A stretch of DNA of 64,000 nucleotides, taken from positions 310,001 through 374,000 of the forward strand of contig JAETSR010000001.1 in assembly GCA_021769555.1 (NCBI GenBank), in the 5' to 3' direction. Below the pieces are notes generated by a model. The model ran no database searches. It was not told the DNA's origin and saw only the letters and a list, made by a program, of their open reading frames with translations. Below are positions 37,260-45,988 of the stretch, piece by piece. How positions within the stretch are numbered: the stretch's first letter is position 1; each line of letters starts with the position of its first letter. Both the position numbers and the translations under genes were made by a program. The stretch is from Clostridiaceae bacterium. Lineage in GTDB: Bacteria; Bacillota; Clostridia; Oscillospirales; Acutalibacteraceae.

Positions 37260-38235
37260 GAAATTACTGGAAATAAACGGCGTCAGCAAGATTTTCCGCG
37301 TGGGCGGCATTTTGCGCGGCAAGAAGCTGGTTGCCGTTGACGACGTGACCCTGTCCATAGACAGCGACAAGCCCGTGATACTCTCCATAGTCGGCGAGTC
37401 CGGCTGCGGAAAGTCAACCCTGTGTAAGATGGTCCTGCGCCTTCACAACCCGGATATGGGGGAGATTATCCTTGACGGCAATAACTACGCCGACAAGAAG
37501 AGCTACGACCCCCACCAGTTCAAGCTGGACGTGCAGCCCATCTTCCAGAACCCCTACGAGTCGTTCTCAGCGAGAAAGACCGTGGACACCTACCTGTACA
37601 ATACCGCCCTGCGGCTGGGCATTGCCAAGAGCAGGGCCGAGGCCGACAAGCTGGTGGACGAGGCCTTAAAGAGCGTGGGCATGTCCCTTGAGGTCGTAAA
37701 GGGCAAGTACCCCACCCAGTTCTCCGGCGGCGAGCTCCAGCGCGTGTCCATAGCCCGGGCCCTTATCACCCGCCCGAAGCTGATAATCGCCGACGAGCCC
37801 GTGGCGGCCATAGACGCGTCCATGAAGATGAACATCGTGAACCTCTTCAAGGACCTCAGGGATAAGTACAAGATATCCTTCATCTATATCACCCACGACC
37901 TCTCCACGGCCTACTATGTGTCGGACTATATCGCCACCCTCTACCGGGGCTGCCTCATAGAGTACGGCCCCGCCAAGGAGATAATGGACCAGCCCGCACA
38001 CCCCTACACGGAGCTTCTGATGAGCTCTGTGCCGAGGGTCGGCGACAAGTGGGACAAGGAGCTTGCCATGCCCGATATGGAGGGCAAGGAGTATTCAATC
38101 TCCTACTGCAAGTTCGCCCCCCGCTGCCCCTATGCCACGGACAAGTGCCGCCAGGCCCGCCCAGAGCCCACGAAGCTGGGGGACGAGCGCATGGTGCTGT
38201 GCTATCACCCCCTGAACAGCAAAGAGGGCAAGTAA
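37252..38235 (+). CDS. Oligopeptide ABC importer ATPase, OppF/DppF type
   Basis: A 327-residue ATPase, the partner of the preceding one. Walker A GESGCGKST, signature FSGGELQRVSIARAL, Walker B LIIADEPVAAIDAS (Val-Ala-Ala in place of the more usual Thr-Ser-Ala), H-loop YITHDLS. The C-terminal CKFAPRCPYATDKC cluster is repeated here. It is the last gene of the operon, followed by a strong terminator. Confidence 0.94.
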   Translation: MAKKLLEINGVSKIFRVGGILRGKKLVAVDDVTLSIDSDKPVILSIVGESGCGKSTLCKMVLRLHNPDMGEIILDGNNYADKKSYDPHQFKLDVQPIFQNPYESFSARKTVDTYLYNTALRLGIAKSRAEADKLVDEALKSVGMSLEVVKGKYPTQFSGGELQRVSIARALITRPKLIIADEPVAAIDASMKMNIVNLFKDLRDKYKISFIYITHDLSTAYYVSDYIATLYRGCLIEYGPAKEIMDQPAHPYTELLMSSVPRVGDKWDKELAMPDMEGKEYSISYCKFAPRCPYATDKCRQARPEPTKLGDERMVLCYHPLNSKEGK

Positions 38236-38272
38236 AAAGAGTACACCTAATAATCAAGCCTGCCATACAGGG

Positions 38273-38302
38273 AAGGACCCGGAATTACTTCCGGGTCCTT
38301 TT
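38273..38302. terminator. Terminator of the oligopeptide importer operon
   Basis: A perfect 12-bp stem (38273-38284 with 38289-38300) and a 4-nt loop. T residues continue beyond the stem. It also lies just past the end of the convergent esterase gene. Confidence 0.9.
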
Positions 38303-38312
38303 CTCATATCAG

Positions 38313-39605
38313 TTATTTCTCCACATCAAAGTTCATCACAAAGCTGCCGTCCCTTTTGCAGGGCTCCCAGCCCGGGTCCCCGTCCCGCATGAAGGCGCAC
38401 CAGCAGTCCAGCATACGCGCCGAGAGCTCATAGTCCCCGGGCGTCCAGGGCCGCCAGCAGCGGGGGAGGGTGCCCATCATGTACCAGAGCTCCGAGGAGT
38501 GCCAGCAGCCGCTGCCGTCCCCGGGCAGGTCCCGGGTGAAGTAATAGACGTAGGCGGGCTTCCTGCCCAGTTCCTCGAGCTTATGGCTGAACCCCACGCA
38601 GCCCCTGTAGAGGGGGTCGTCCATGGGCTCCTTCATGTCCTCGGGGGTCATGATGTCGTTCTTGGTGCAGCCCAGCATATAGGGGATGTCCTTTATCTTC
38701 CCCTCGTTCATCAGCTCATAATAGCCGTCCGTAAGGAGCCTGCCGTCCCGGGTGGGGGCGAGGAAGAGGCCCTTCGCCTTTGGCATGACCTTCTCCATAA
38801 ACGGCCCCACGGCGGCGGTTATCTCCTTTGTGGACTTTTGGCGCATTTCCTCAAGGCTTTTCACCCCCAGCACCTCGGCGAACACCAGGCCGTACTCCTC
38901 CTGCTCAGAGAGGGGGATATCCCGGTGCAGGCCGTTGCCGTATGAGCCGCCGCTCTGCATTATAGCTTTTGCAATCTTATCCCCGGTCAGCGGCGAGGAA
39001 ACCAGGGTCTGCACGCTCATGGCCCCGGCGCTCTGGCCGAAGACGGTGATATTCCCCGGGTCGCCGCCGAAAGCTGAGATATTCTCATAGACCCAGTCAA
39101 GGGCGGCAATCTGGTCCAGTATGCCGTAGTTGCCCGAGGTCCCCGCCTCCTCCGTGAGCCAGGGATGGCCGAGGAAGCCGAACAAATTACAGCGGTACTC
39201 CACGCTTACGAGCACGACCCCCCGGCGGCAGAACTCCGCGCCGTCGAACTCCTCCTCCGTGCCCCAGCCGTGCATGAACGCCCCGCCGTGAATCCAGAGC
39301 GCCACCGGGCAGTCATTCCCGCCCTTGGGGGCCCAGATATGCAGGTACAGGCAGTCCTCGCTCATGGGCCGGTCATAGCCCGGGTCGCTGTAAAAGTCCC
39401 TGCCATAGGGCGGCGCGGTCACCGGCCCCTGCATACATTTACTGCGGAAATCCGCCGCCTCATACACGCCCTCGAACTTATCCGGCTCCTGCGGGGCCCT
39501 CCAGCGAAGCTCACCCACCGGCGGCTTCGCGTAAGGGATACCCCGGTACTCCTCGTACCACCCCCGGTCCAGCCCGGATATCCTGCCGTACTTTGTCTCC
39601 ACCAT
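38313..39605 (-). CDS. Carboxylesterase, type B
   Basis: A 430-residue alpha/beta hydrolase of the para-nitrobenzyl esterase group. N-terminal GRISGL and YRGIPYAKPPVGELRW, a disulfide-region-like SEDCLYLHIWAP, oxyanion LWIHGGAFMHGWG, nucleophile FGQSAGAMSV, and a histidine near CWHSSELWYM. It is slightly short for the family (usually 480-550). No signal peptide. The natural ester is unknown. It is a single gene with its own AAAGGAGG ribosome site. Confidence 0.9.
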   Translation of the reverse strand: MVETKYGRISGLDRGWYEEYRGIPYAKPPVGELRWRAPQEPDKFEGVYEAADFRSKCMQGPVTAPPYGRDFYSDPGYDRPMSEDCLYLHIWAPKGGNDCPVALWIHGGAFMHGWGTEEEFDGAEFCRRGVVLVSVEYRCNLFGFLGHPWLTEEAGTSGNYGILDQIAALDWVYENISAFGGDPGNITVFGQSAGAMSVQTLVSSPLTGDKIAKAIMQSGGSYGNGLHRDIPLSEQEEYGLVFAEVLGVKSLEEMRQKSTKEITAAVGPFMEKVMPKAKGLFLAPTRDGRLLTDGYYELMNEGKIKDIPYMLGCTKNDIMTPEDMKEPMDDPLYRGCVGFSHKLEELGRKPAYVYYFTRDLPGDGSGCWHSSELWYMMGTLPRCWRPWTPGDYELSARMLDCWCAFMRDGDPGWEPCKRDGSFVMNFDVEK

Positions 39606-39672
39606 TTTTGCGTCCTCCTTTATAGCTGGGTTTTTGTCAATTATACCATAAAGGGGAAGGGGTTTGCAAGGG

Positions 39673-40129
39673 TCAGGCGGGGGATGAGCGCCGTATCGGC
39701 CCTATTATTTCTTCGACCTCCCGGACGAATCCAAGGCATTCCCGCCGCCCCAGGACCAGGGGAGGCCGCTGGGGGTAGAACGAGCCCAGATAGTTGCGGA
39801 TGAGAATCTCCCCAAAAGGCTTTCCCTCAAACTCAGGCACGTTGCGCTGATAGAGCTCAAGCATACGGTATTTGTCAAGCACTGCCTCGCCGAAAAATAT
39901 CTGTGCGGCAGTCACGGCTTTATATGCCAGGAACATGGCCTTGGGCGAGCCCTCGGGTATTTGTTCCAGCCGCCGGGAAAGCTGGCTCACGCTGGCCCGG
40001 GCGCACTCTTTGGGGTCAGGGGCTTCAGGCAGAATCTGGGAGAGCTCGGCGCCGTACAGCGTGATATGGTGCTGCCGAAGGTCAAAGAGGGTGGAGGAAA
40101 ATGGGGGATAGGGCGAGGGCGCGGCCGCC
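39673..40129 (-). pseudogene. 5'-truncated remnant, possibly a nucleotidyltransferase-type gene
   Basis: The frame is open from directly after the permease stop (40130) to 39673 but has no ATG and no ribosome site. The first in-frame start codons are a CTG and a GTG at 39990, inside what looks like a domain. The readable protein includes LFDLRQHHITLYG and RASVSQLSRRLEQIPEG, then a helical C-terminus (FFGEAVLDKYRMLELYQ). The first motif recalls the end of a nucleotidyltransferase domain, from memory only. Most likely the front part was deleted when it became fused behind the ABC operon. Confidence 0.45.
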
Positions 40130-40873
40130 TCACTTCACCGCCGCCCGCCGCATAAGCAGCCAGGTGAGCCCCGAGAACACCGCCGTCAGCACCGTGCAGG
40201 TCACAAGCATCCTGGGCAGGCTGGAAAAGCCGGCCCCCAGAAGGCTCATAAGGAAGGGGACGACCCTGCCAGCGATGGCCGGGTGCTCGGAGACATAGGA
40301 GACGATGAGCCCAACAGTGATTGGCGTCCCGGCCCAGAAGAGCAGCTTGCCAAGCTTATTCAGCCGGTAGTTGAGCACCGTCAGCAGGTAGCCGAAGGAG
40401 CAGACGGCGAGAAGGGCGAAGAAGCTGAACACGATGTCGAAGAAGGGCCCCTTGGGGCTGGTCCCATCGGAGGAATATATCATCCAGTACAGGGAGCCTC
40501 CGGAGAAGACGTTGGGGAAGATGTGGTCCAGCCCCTGGAGCAGGAGGGTGTACAGCTCGTCGGCCACGGCTAGAACGGCACATATAGTGCCCATAGTCAT
40601 GAGCCTTGCCAGGAATTGTGTCCTCCGGGAGACCCCATACTGCAGGCTCAGGAAGAAGACGTCCTTAAATGCGCAGAGTGAAACTATACAGGAAAATATC
40701 ATAGTCACGGCAGTGACGCCGTTTGTTGCAACATAGCCGCTGTCATCGGGGTTAGTTACGAATGGCATGATAATAAGCGAAATAATTACCATACTGACAA
40801 GGACTGCATAATACACTATAACAGCCGGGGCGTGGTCCCTAAGCTGCAAACGGAATGACGGATAGATTTTCAT
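40130..40873 (-). CDS. ABC-2 type membrane protein of the YtrA-type operon
   Basis: A 247-residue protein with about six membrane segments (VIVYYAVLVSMVIISLIIMPF, then GVTAVTMIFSCIVSLCAF and later pairs). It ends in MRRAAVK. It works with the ATPase at 40904 as an exporter or envelope-stress transporter. Its gene is the third in the operon led by the GntR regulator. Confidence 0.8.
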   Translation of the reverse strand: MKIYPSFRLQLRDHAPAVIVYYAVLVSMVIISLIIMPFVTNPDDSGYVATNGVTAVTMIFSCIVSLCAFKDVFFLSLQYGVSRRTQFLARLMTMGTICAVLAVADELYTLLLQGLDHIFPNVFSGGSLYWMIYSSDGTSPKGPFFDIVFSFFALLAVCSFGYLLTVLNYRLNKLGKLLFWAGTPITVGLIVSYVSEHPAIAGRVVPFLMSLLGAGFSSLPRMLVTCTVLTAVFSGLTWLLMRRAAVK

Positions 40874-40903
40874 TTCAATACCCCTTTTCTATAAGTATAA
40901 ATT

Positions 40904-41755
40904 TTAAGAGTTTGTCAGCTGGATGAAGAGCTTCTGCAAATCCATGGGCCCGAACTCCAGGTCCCTTGCGGACTGTATATCCCTCTCGGGGCTCCCCAGC
41001 ACATACGCCGTGCGCAGCCCTCCCAGGGAGTCCACACCCAGCACCTTCCTGCCCTGGATATATGTCTCCACAGCCGCCGCCCCTCCTGAGACGGTGTACC
41101 CTCCGGAAAGCAGCTTCTCTCTGGACTCCTGCCTGAGCACTTCGCCCTCTTTGATGATTATAACATCTTCAATAAGGTTTGCCACTTCTTCTATAAGGTG
41201 TGTGGAGAGCACCACGGTGAAGGGACGCTCCGCATATTTCTCAAGGAGCCGCTTATAAAAGAGCTCCCTATGGTTCGCGTCCAGGCCCAGCACCGGCTCA
41301 TCCAAGAGCACATAGGGCACGTTCACCGACAGGGCCAGTATCAGCTTGAAGATGGAGCGGTAGCCGGTGGAGAGGCCGGTTATCTTCGACTTCAAATTCA
41401 GCCCGAAGTCCTCGGCCAGGCCCCTGGCATAGCCCTCGTCAAAGGCGGGGTAGAAGCTCCCGGCCCAGTGGAAGGCCCGGTGCACCCGCATGGCGTCGGG
41501 GAAGAGGGTGGTCTCGCTCATTAAAAATATCTTCCCCTGGGCTCTGTCGTTCTCAACCCCCGGCTCACCGTCCACAGTGACCGTGCCGCTGTCGGGGAAA
41601 ATGCGCCCGGTGAGGATGTTCAGAAGGGTAGATTTCCCCGCGCCGTTGCGGCCCAGAAGACCATATATGCGCTCCTCCTTAAACCCGGCGCTCACCCCCT
41701 TCAGGGCCTGCACCTGCCCGAAGCTCTTACTGATGTTAGTGATTTCTATTGACAT
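40904..41755 (-). CDS. ABC transporter ATPase of the YtrA-type operon
   Basis: A 283-residue ATPase. Walker A GRNGAGKST, a signature region reading LSTGYRSIFK rather than canonical LSGGQ, Walker B YVLLDEPVLGLDA, H-loop STHLIEE. The altered signature is common in YtrB-like ATPases of Firmicutes. The last 80 residues are a C-terminal extension. The gene follows the GntR gene by five bases. Confidence 0.88.
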   Translation of the reverse strand: MSIEITNISKSFGQVQALKGVSAGFKEERIYGLLGRNGAGKSTLLNILTGRIFPDSGTVTVDGEPGVENDRAQGKIFLMSETTLFPDAMRVHRAFHWAGSFYPAFDEGYARGLAEDFGLNLKSKITGLSTGYRSIFKLILALSVNVPYVLLDEPVLGLDANHRELFYKRLLEKYAERPFTVVLSTHLIEEVANLIEDVIIIKEGEVLRQESREKLLSGGYTVSGGAAAVETYIQGRKVLGVDSLGGLRTAYVLGSPERDIQSARDLEFGPMDLQKLFIQLTNS

Positions 41756-41760
41756 TATCT

Positions 41761-42147
41761 CTACCTTCCTTTCTCCGCACAGTCGTATTCCTGTGCCACC
41801 ATATCCAGCAGCTCCTGCCGGCTTATACCAAGGCGCATGGCCTCAAGCACCATGGCCCCCACAAAGCGCCCGGAGAAATCCCCCTGCCGTTTTTTCTGCA
41901 GGACGGCCCTTGCGCCCTCTGATACGAACATGCCCACGCCCCGCTTCTTATAGGCCGCGCCCTCGGCCACCAGGAGATTTATCCCCTTTAAGGCAGTGGC
42001 CGGGTTGATGGTGTACTGCACTGAGAGCTCCGTGATGGAGGGGAGCTGTTCCCCCTCCGAGAGGGCCCCGGAGAGCACCGCGTCCTCAAGGCTTTCAGCT
42101 ATCTGCAGGAAGATGGGCTTCTCCCCGCTCAAGTCAAGCTTCTGCAT
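41761..42147 (-). CDS. GntR-family repressor, YtrA type
   Basis: A 128-residue protein: winged helix at residues 10-75 (IFLQIAESLEDAVLSG, LPSITELSVQYTINPATALK) and a short C-terminal dimer helix, lacking a ligand domain. That is the YtrA subfamily, whose members control ABC transporters induced by cell-wall antibiotics. It leads the operon with the ATPase and membrane protein and has an inverted repeat just upstream. Confidence 0.9.
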   Translation of the reverse strand: MQKLDLSGEKPIFLQIAESLEDAVLSGALSEGEQLPSITELSVQYTINPATALKGINLLVAEGAAYKKRGVGMFVSEGARAVLQKKRQGDFSGRFVGAMVLEAMRLGISRQELLDMVAQEYDCAEKGR

Positions 42148-42169
42148 ATTTACCTCCTTCCTGGACTGG

Positions 42170-42228
42170 TTAGCTACTCAAGTAACTAACTATGATGGTA
42201 GTATAGCACCCCCTGACCGGTTTGTCAA
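42170..42228 (-). promoter_or_regulatory. Promoter and operator of the YtrA-type operon
   Basis: Minus strand: TTGACA (42228-42223), 17 bp, TATACT (42205-42200). Downstream lies an inverted repeat, TTAGCTACT (42170-42178) and AGTAACTAA (42181-42189), with one mismatch. It overlaps the expected transcription start and is the likely site of the GntR repressor. Confidence 0.85.
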
Positions 42229-42247
42229 GGGGTGCCGCGAAAATTTT

Positions 42248-43114
42248 TTATTTTTTCTGAAAGCAGACGCCCACGCCCATGGCCCCGGGCCCGGTATGGC
42301 AGCCGATACTGACGGGCAGGGGGTTATAGAGCACTTCCCTATGGGGGAACACCTCGGAGAGCGCGGATTTCAGCATATCGATATCCTCCCCCGAGAGGGC
42401 CGTGCCCGCGGCGCAGACCTTCATTTTCCCCGGGTCCAGGGAGCCAAACTGCGTCTTTACATCCTTTTCCAGCGCCCGCACCATCAGCTCAAGGCAGTTT
42501 TTCCTGCCCCGGGACTTTGCGAAGGCCTCCAAAACCCCGCCCCGTATGGAGAGCACCGGCTTTATTTGCATGACCGTCCCCAGCATAGCCGCTGCCGGGC
42601 TTATGCGCCCGCCCTTTTTCAGGTACTCGAGGGTGTCCACGGTGATGTAAATGCTGGAAAGGTACGCCTCTTCCTCAAGCACAGCCTTGATTTCCCCGGC
42701 GGCGCGGCCCTCTCCCGCAAGCCTCGCCGCCTGCAGAACGGACTCCCTCAATGGCACGGAAATCCTATGGTTATCGGCCACCTGCACCCGGCCCTCATAG
42801 GGGGCCGAGAGCCCTATTGCCATTTCGCAGGACTTGCTCAGCCCGCTGGTCATGGGTATGTAGATTATCTCATCCCAGCCCTCCTTAAAGGCCCGGTCCC
42901 ACATCCCCAGCACATCCCCCGGGGAGGGCTGGGAGGTGCTAACCTCCGCGCCGGAGGCCTGGGCCCTGTAGAAATCCCCCTCGCTGATGTTCTCGTTCTC
43001 ATAGTAGACGCTGCCGTCGATTATCACCGGCATGGGCATGAGGTAAAGCCCCAGCTCCCCTGCCTCCTTTTTTGTAATGCCGCTGTTGGTATCGGTCATG
43101 ACCGCCGTTTTCAT
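42248..43114 (-). CDS. DegV family protein (fatty-acid binding)
   Basis: A 288-residue two-domain DegV fold. N-terminal AVMTDTNSGITKKEAGELG, the conserved TSQPSPGDVLGMWDRAF and IPMTSGLSKSCEMA loops, and YLKKGGRISPAAAM near the middle. In Firmicutes such proteins (FakB) bind fatty acids for phosphorylation by the FakA kinase. There is no FakA here. It appears to be a single gene with a GAAAGGAGAG ribosome site. Confidence 0.9.
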   Translation of the reverse strand: MKTAVMTDTNSGITKKEAGELGLYLMPMPVIIDGSVYYENENISEGDFYRAQASGAEVSTSQPSPGDVLGMWDRAFKEGWDEIIYIPMTSGLSKSCEMAIGLSAPYEGRVQVADNHRISVPLRESVLQAARLAGEGRAAGEIKAVLEEEAYLSSIYITVDTLEYLKKGGRISPAAAMLGTVMQIKPVLSIRGGVLEAFAKSRGRKNCLELMVRALEKDVKTQFGSLDPGKMKVCAAGTALSGEDIDMLKSALSEVFPHREVLYNPLPVSIGCHTGPGAMGVGVCFQKK

Positions 43115-43138
43115 AAATATCTCTCCTTTCAGACAGGC

Positions 43139-44317
43139 TCACCACAGCCTGAGCAGGCCCACGGCCCCCTTCGCCGCCCTATACTTCACGGTTTCCAGCT
43201 CCCCGGCGGCCTCCTTCAATCTGGCGGGGATATCTATCCCCTGGGGGCAGTGGGCGGCGCATTTGCCGCAGGATACGCACTGGGAGGCGCTTGCGGGCTC
43301 CTTGCGCATAACGGTGCACTGTAAATAGTCCCGCCTCCCGGAGGACTTGCCCTCGGAGTACATGGCGTTATAGCACCTGAATGTGCCGGGGATGTCCACC
43401 CCCTTGGGGCAGGGCATACAGTAGCCGCAGCCGGTGCAGCCCACCTTCACCGAGCGGAGTATCTCATCCCGGACCCGCCCAAGAAGCTCCCGGTCGGACT
43501 CAGTCATGCAGCCGGGCGCACAGCCTTCCGCAAGCCTGATATTCTCCCTCACCATCTCCATGGAGTTCATCCCCGAGAGCACGCATGTGACCTCCGGCTG
43601 GTCGTAAAGCCACTTGAAGGCCAGCTCAGCCGGCGTGCGCCCCTCAGGGTCCCCCTTAAAGAGCTCCTTCGCGGGCTTTGGCAGCAGGTCCACAAGCCTC
43701 CCGCCTCTCAGCGGCTCCATGATTATCACCGGCAGCCCCCGCTCATGGGCGAAGCGGAGCCCCTTGACCCCCGCCTGGGAGTGCTCGTCCATGTAGTTAT
43801 ACTGTATCTGGCAGAAATCCCAGTCCCAGGCCTCCACAAGCTTACAGAACACGTCGGAGCTCCCGTGGTACGAGAAGCCGATATTCCTTATCTGCCCGCT
43901 TTGCAGCTTGCCCTTTATCCAGTCCCCGAGCCCCATTTTAAGGAGCTTCTCCCAGGTGGCGGTGTCGGTGAGCATGTGCATGAGGTAGTAGTCGATATGG
44001 TCCGTTCTAAGGCGCTTGAGCTCCTCCTGGAAGAGCCTTTCAGCCCCCGCCACGGACTTCATCATATAGTGGGGGAGCTTCGTGGCGATATACACCCTGT
44101 CCCGGCAGTGGAGCCGCTCCAAAAGCTCCCCCACCGCCGCCTCGTTGCCGGGGTAGATATAGGCCGTGTCAAGATAGTTGACCCCCGCCTCTATAGCCGC
44201 GCCCAGCTCCTTTTCGGCCTTGTCCAGGTCAATGCCGCCGCCCTTCTTGGTGAAGCGCATACAGCCGTAGCCCAGAAGCGAGATTTCATTGCCCTTTTTG
44301 TCCCTGCGGTACTGCAT
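43139..44317 (-). CDS. Aldo/keto reductase with ferredoxin-type C-terminal domain
   Basis: A 392-residue protein. Residues 1-280 are an aldo/keto reductase barrel (SLLGYGCMRF, NYLDTAYIYPGNEAAVG, KLP; catalytic Asp-Tyr-Lys region visible). The C-terminal 100 residues carry two iron-sulfur type cysteine clusters, CTGCGYCMPCPKG and CVSCGKCAAHCPQG. This fusion is frequent in anaerobic Firmicutes; the substrate is usually unknown. It lies 24 bp upstream of degV on the same strand, so the two may be co-transcribed. Confidence 0.92.
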   Translation of the reverse strand: MQYRRDKKGNEISLLGYGCMRFTKKGGGIDLDKAEKELGAAIEAGVNYLDTAYIYPGNEAAVGELLERLHCRDRVYIATKLPHYMMKSVAGAERLFQEELKRLRTDHIDYYLMHMLTDTATWEKLLKMGLGDWIKGKLQSGQIRNIGFSYHGSSDVFCKLVEAWDWDFCQIQYNYMDEHSQAGVKGLRFAHERGLPVIIMEPLRGGRLVDLLPKPAKELFKGDPEGRTPAELAFKWLYDQPEVTCVLSGMNSMEMVRENIRLAEGCAPGCMTESDRELLGRVRDEILRSVKVGCTGCGYCMPCPKGVDIPGTFRCYNAMYSEGKSSGRRDYLQCTVMRKEPASASQCVSCGKCAAHCPQGIDIPARLKEAAGELETVKYRAAKGAVGLLRLW

Positions 44318-44349
44318 ATTATGCCGCCTTTCAGATATATTTTTATAGC

Positions 44350-44377
44350 AAAATAGAGCCCCCTAAAGCGGAGGCTC
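44350..44377 (-). terminator. Terminator of the SPFH/NfeD operon
   Basis: On the minus strand, GAGCCTCC pairs with GGGGGCTC (with wobble) around a short loop and is followed by TATTTT. Confidence 0.75.
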
Positions 44378-44393
44378 CTTTATTTTCTGCCGC

Positions 44394-45341
44394 TTACTTC
44401 GCCGCGTCCGTGTCAAAAATCTCCTTCACCGAGGTGGCGAGCCCCGCCAGGCTCTGGATATTGGAGGGGACGATTATCTTCGTGGCCCTGCCGTCGGCCG
44501 CCGCCTGGAAGGCCTCAAGGCTCTTGAGGGCTATGACCTGCTCGCTGGGATGGGCCTCGTTCATGAGCTTTATAGCGTCGGCCATGGCCCTCTGCACGGA
44601 GAGTATGGCCTCGGCCTCGCCCTGTGCCTCCCGAATCTTTGTCTCCTTCACAGCCTCGGCTCTCAGCACCGCGGACTCCTTCTCGCCCTCGGCAATGAGT
44701 ATCGCGCTGCGCTTCTCGCCCTCGGCGTCAAGTATCTTCGCCCGGCGCTCACGCTCGGCCTTCATCTGCTTCTCCATGGAATCCTGAATCTCCCTGGGAG
44801 GTATGATGTTCTTGAGCTCCACCCGGTTCACCTTAATGCCCCAGGGGTCCGTGGCCTCGTCTAAAATCACGCGAATTTTTGAGTTTATCACGTCCCGGGA
44901 AGTGAGGGTATGGTCCAGCTCCATCTCGCCGATGATATTCCGAAGGGTAGTGGCGCTCAGGTTCTCAATGGCCGAGATTGGGTTCTCCACGCCGTAGGCG
45001 TAGAGCTTGGGGTCGGTTATCTGGAAGTACACCACCGTGTCTATCTGCATGGTGACGTTATCCTTGGTGATGACCGGCTGGGGCGGGAAGTCGATGACCT
45101 GCTCCTTTAAGCTCACCTTCTTGGCAATGCGGTCTATAAAGGGTATGGTTATGTGCAGGCCGGTGCCCCAGGCCGCGTGGAAGGCTCCCAGGCGCTCGAT
45201 AACATAGGCGTGGGCCTGGGGCACTATCTTGATGTTTGAAACTATCACCAGCAGCACGAACACTATCAGCACCACCAGCACGACCACCCCTCCGATGGCG
45301 CCGAAATTCGGCACGGACGACATTAGCGTGAAAAAGCTCAT
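44394..45341 (-). CDS. SPFH/Band 7 membrane protein (stomatin/QmcA-like)
   Basis: A 315-residue protein: an N-terminal membrane helix (residues 17-38), then the Band 7 domain (ERLGAFHAAWGTGLHITIPFIDRI) and a long coiled-coil rich in Ala, Glu and Arg (EAVKETKIREAQGEAEAIL). Such proteins form large membrane rings and pair with NfeD proteins, as here (gene at 45377, on the same strand upstream). The likely role is membrane-domain organisation. Confidence 0.92.
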   Translation of the reverse strand: MSFFTLMSSVPNFGAIGGVVVLVVLIVFVLLVIVSNIKIVPQAHAYVIERLGAFHAAWGTGLHITIPFIDRIAKKVSLKEQVIDFPPQPVITKDNVTMQIDTVVYFQITDPKLYAYGVENPISAIENLSATTLRNIIGEMELDHTLTSRDVINSKIRVILDEATDPWGIKVNRVELKNIIPPREIQDSMEKQMKAERERRAKILDAEGEKRSAILIAEGEKESAVLRAEAVKETKIREAQGEAEAILSVQRAMADAIKLMNEAHPSEQVIALKSLEAFQAAADGRATKIIVPSNIQSLAGLATSVKEIFDTDAAK

Positions 45342-45376
45342 TTTAGTAATCTCCTCTCAGATTTTGTTTGGGGGCC

Positions 45377-45811
45377 TTACCCCGCCCGGGCGACAATGAG
45401 CTTGACGCCCTCAATGCGCACCACCATGACCGTCTCACCGGCGGGGATGGTGTCCCCCAGCTCGCTGCGGGCCGCCCAGCTGTTTCCCAGCACGGACACC
45501 CGCCCGGCCTCCCGGAGGTTATCGACCTCCTCGGTGACAACGGCGGCGGCCCCGATGACCCTGTCGGCGTTGGTGGACACGGGCCCGGGCCTTTGCAGCC
45601 GCCGGGCAAGAGGCCGGGTCACGACTATTGCGGCAGCGGAGCCCGCCACGAACAGGCCCACCTGTATATGGACGCCCGCTCCCAGGAGGCTTGCGATAAG
45701 GGCCAGAAGGCCGCCCGGCACAAACCAGATGGACACCAGCGCCGGCACCGCGGCCTCCACCACAGCCGCCAGGATGGTGACCCCCAGCCAGACAAAGTCC
45801 ATATAGCCCAT
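45377..45811 (-). CDS. NfeD family membrane protein
   Basis: A 144-residue protein with two or three membrane helices (residues 5-25, 28-45 and 47-65) and a C-terminal OB-fold soluble domain (VIGAAAVVTEEVDNLREAGRVSVLGNSWAAR). It is the short NfeD form without the protease part. It is 35 bp upstream of the SPFH gene and the two form the usual pair. Confidence 0.92.
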   Translation of the reverse strand: MGYMDFVWLGVTILAAVVEAAVPALVSIWFVPGGLLALIASLLGAGVHIQVGLFVAGSAAAIVVTRPLARRLQRPGPVSTNADRVIGAAAVVTEEVDNLREAGRVSVLGNSWAARSELGDTIPAGETVMVVRIEGVKLIVARAG

Positions 45812-45948
45812 AAAAATTTCCCCCTCTCCCGCAAACTGCGGTTTCTATTTGTATTATACAATGGCATTACCTAAAAAGCAAGAATTAATTATAAGTTTTG
45901 ACCGGCAGTTAAAATTTTCTTTCCGCACTAGGAAACTTCGGGAAAATA

Positions 45949-45957
45949 TGTTATAAT
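45949..45957 (+). promoter_or_regulatory. Extended -10 promoter of the primosome genes
   Basis: TG, one base, TATAAT. No good -35 box, as is usual for extended -10 promoters. The start codon follows 32 bp later. Confidence 0.6.
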
Positions 45958-45988
45958 AGTCGGACAGTGTAAACATAGGGGGGAGCTT

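Noticed and set aside
41996-43324. 442-codon plus-strand open frame across the GntR and DegV genes
   Set aside because: Spans two genes and the promoter on the other strand; no family features.
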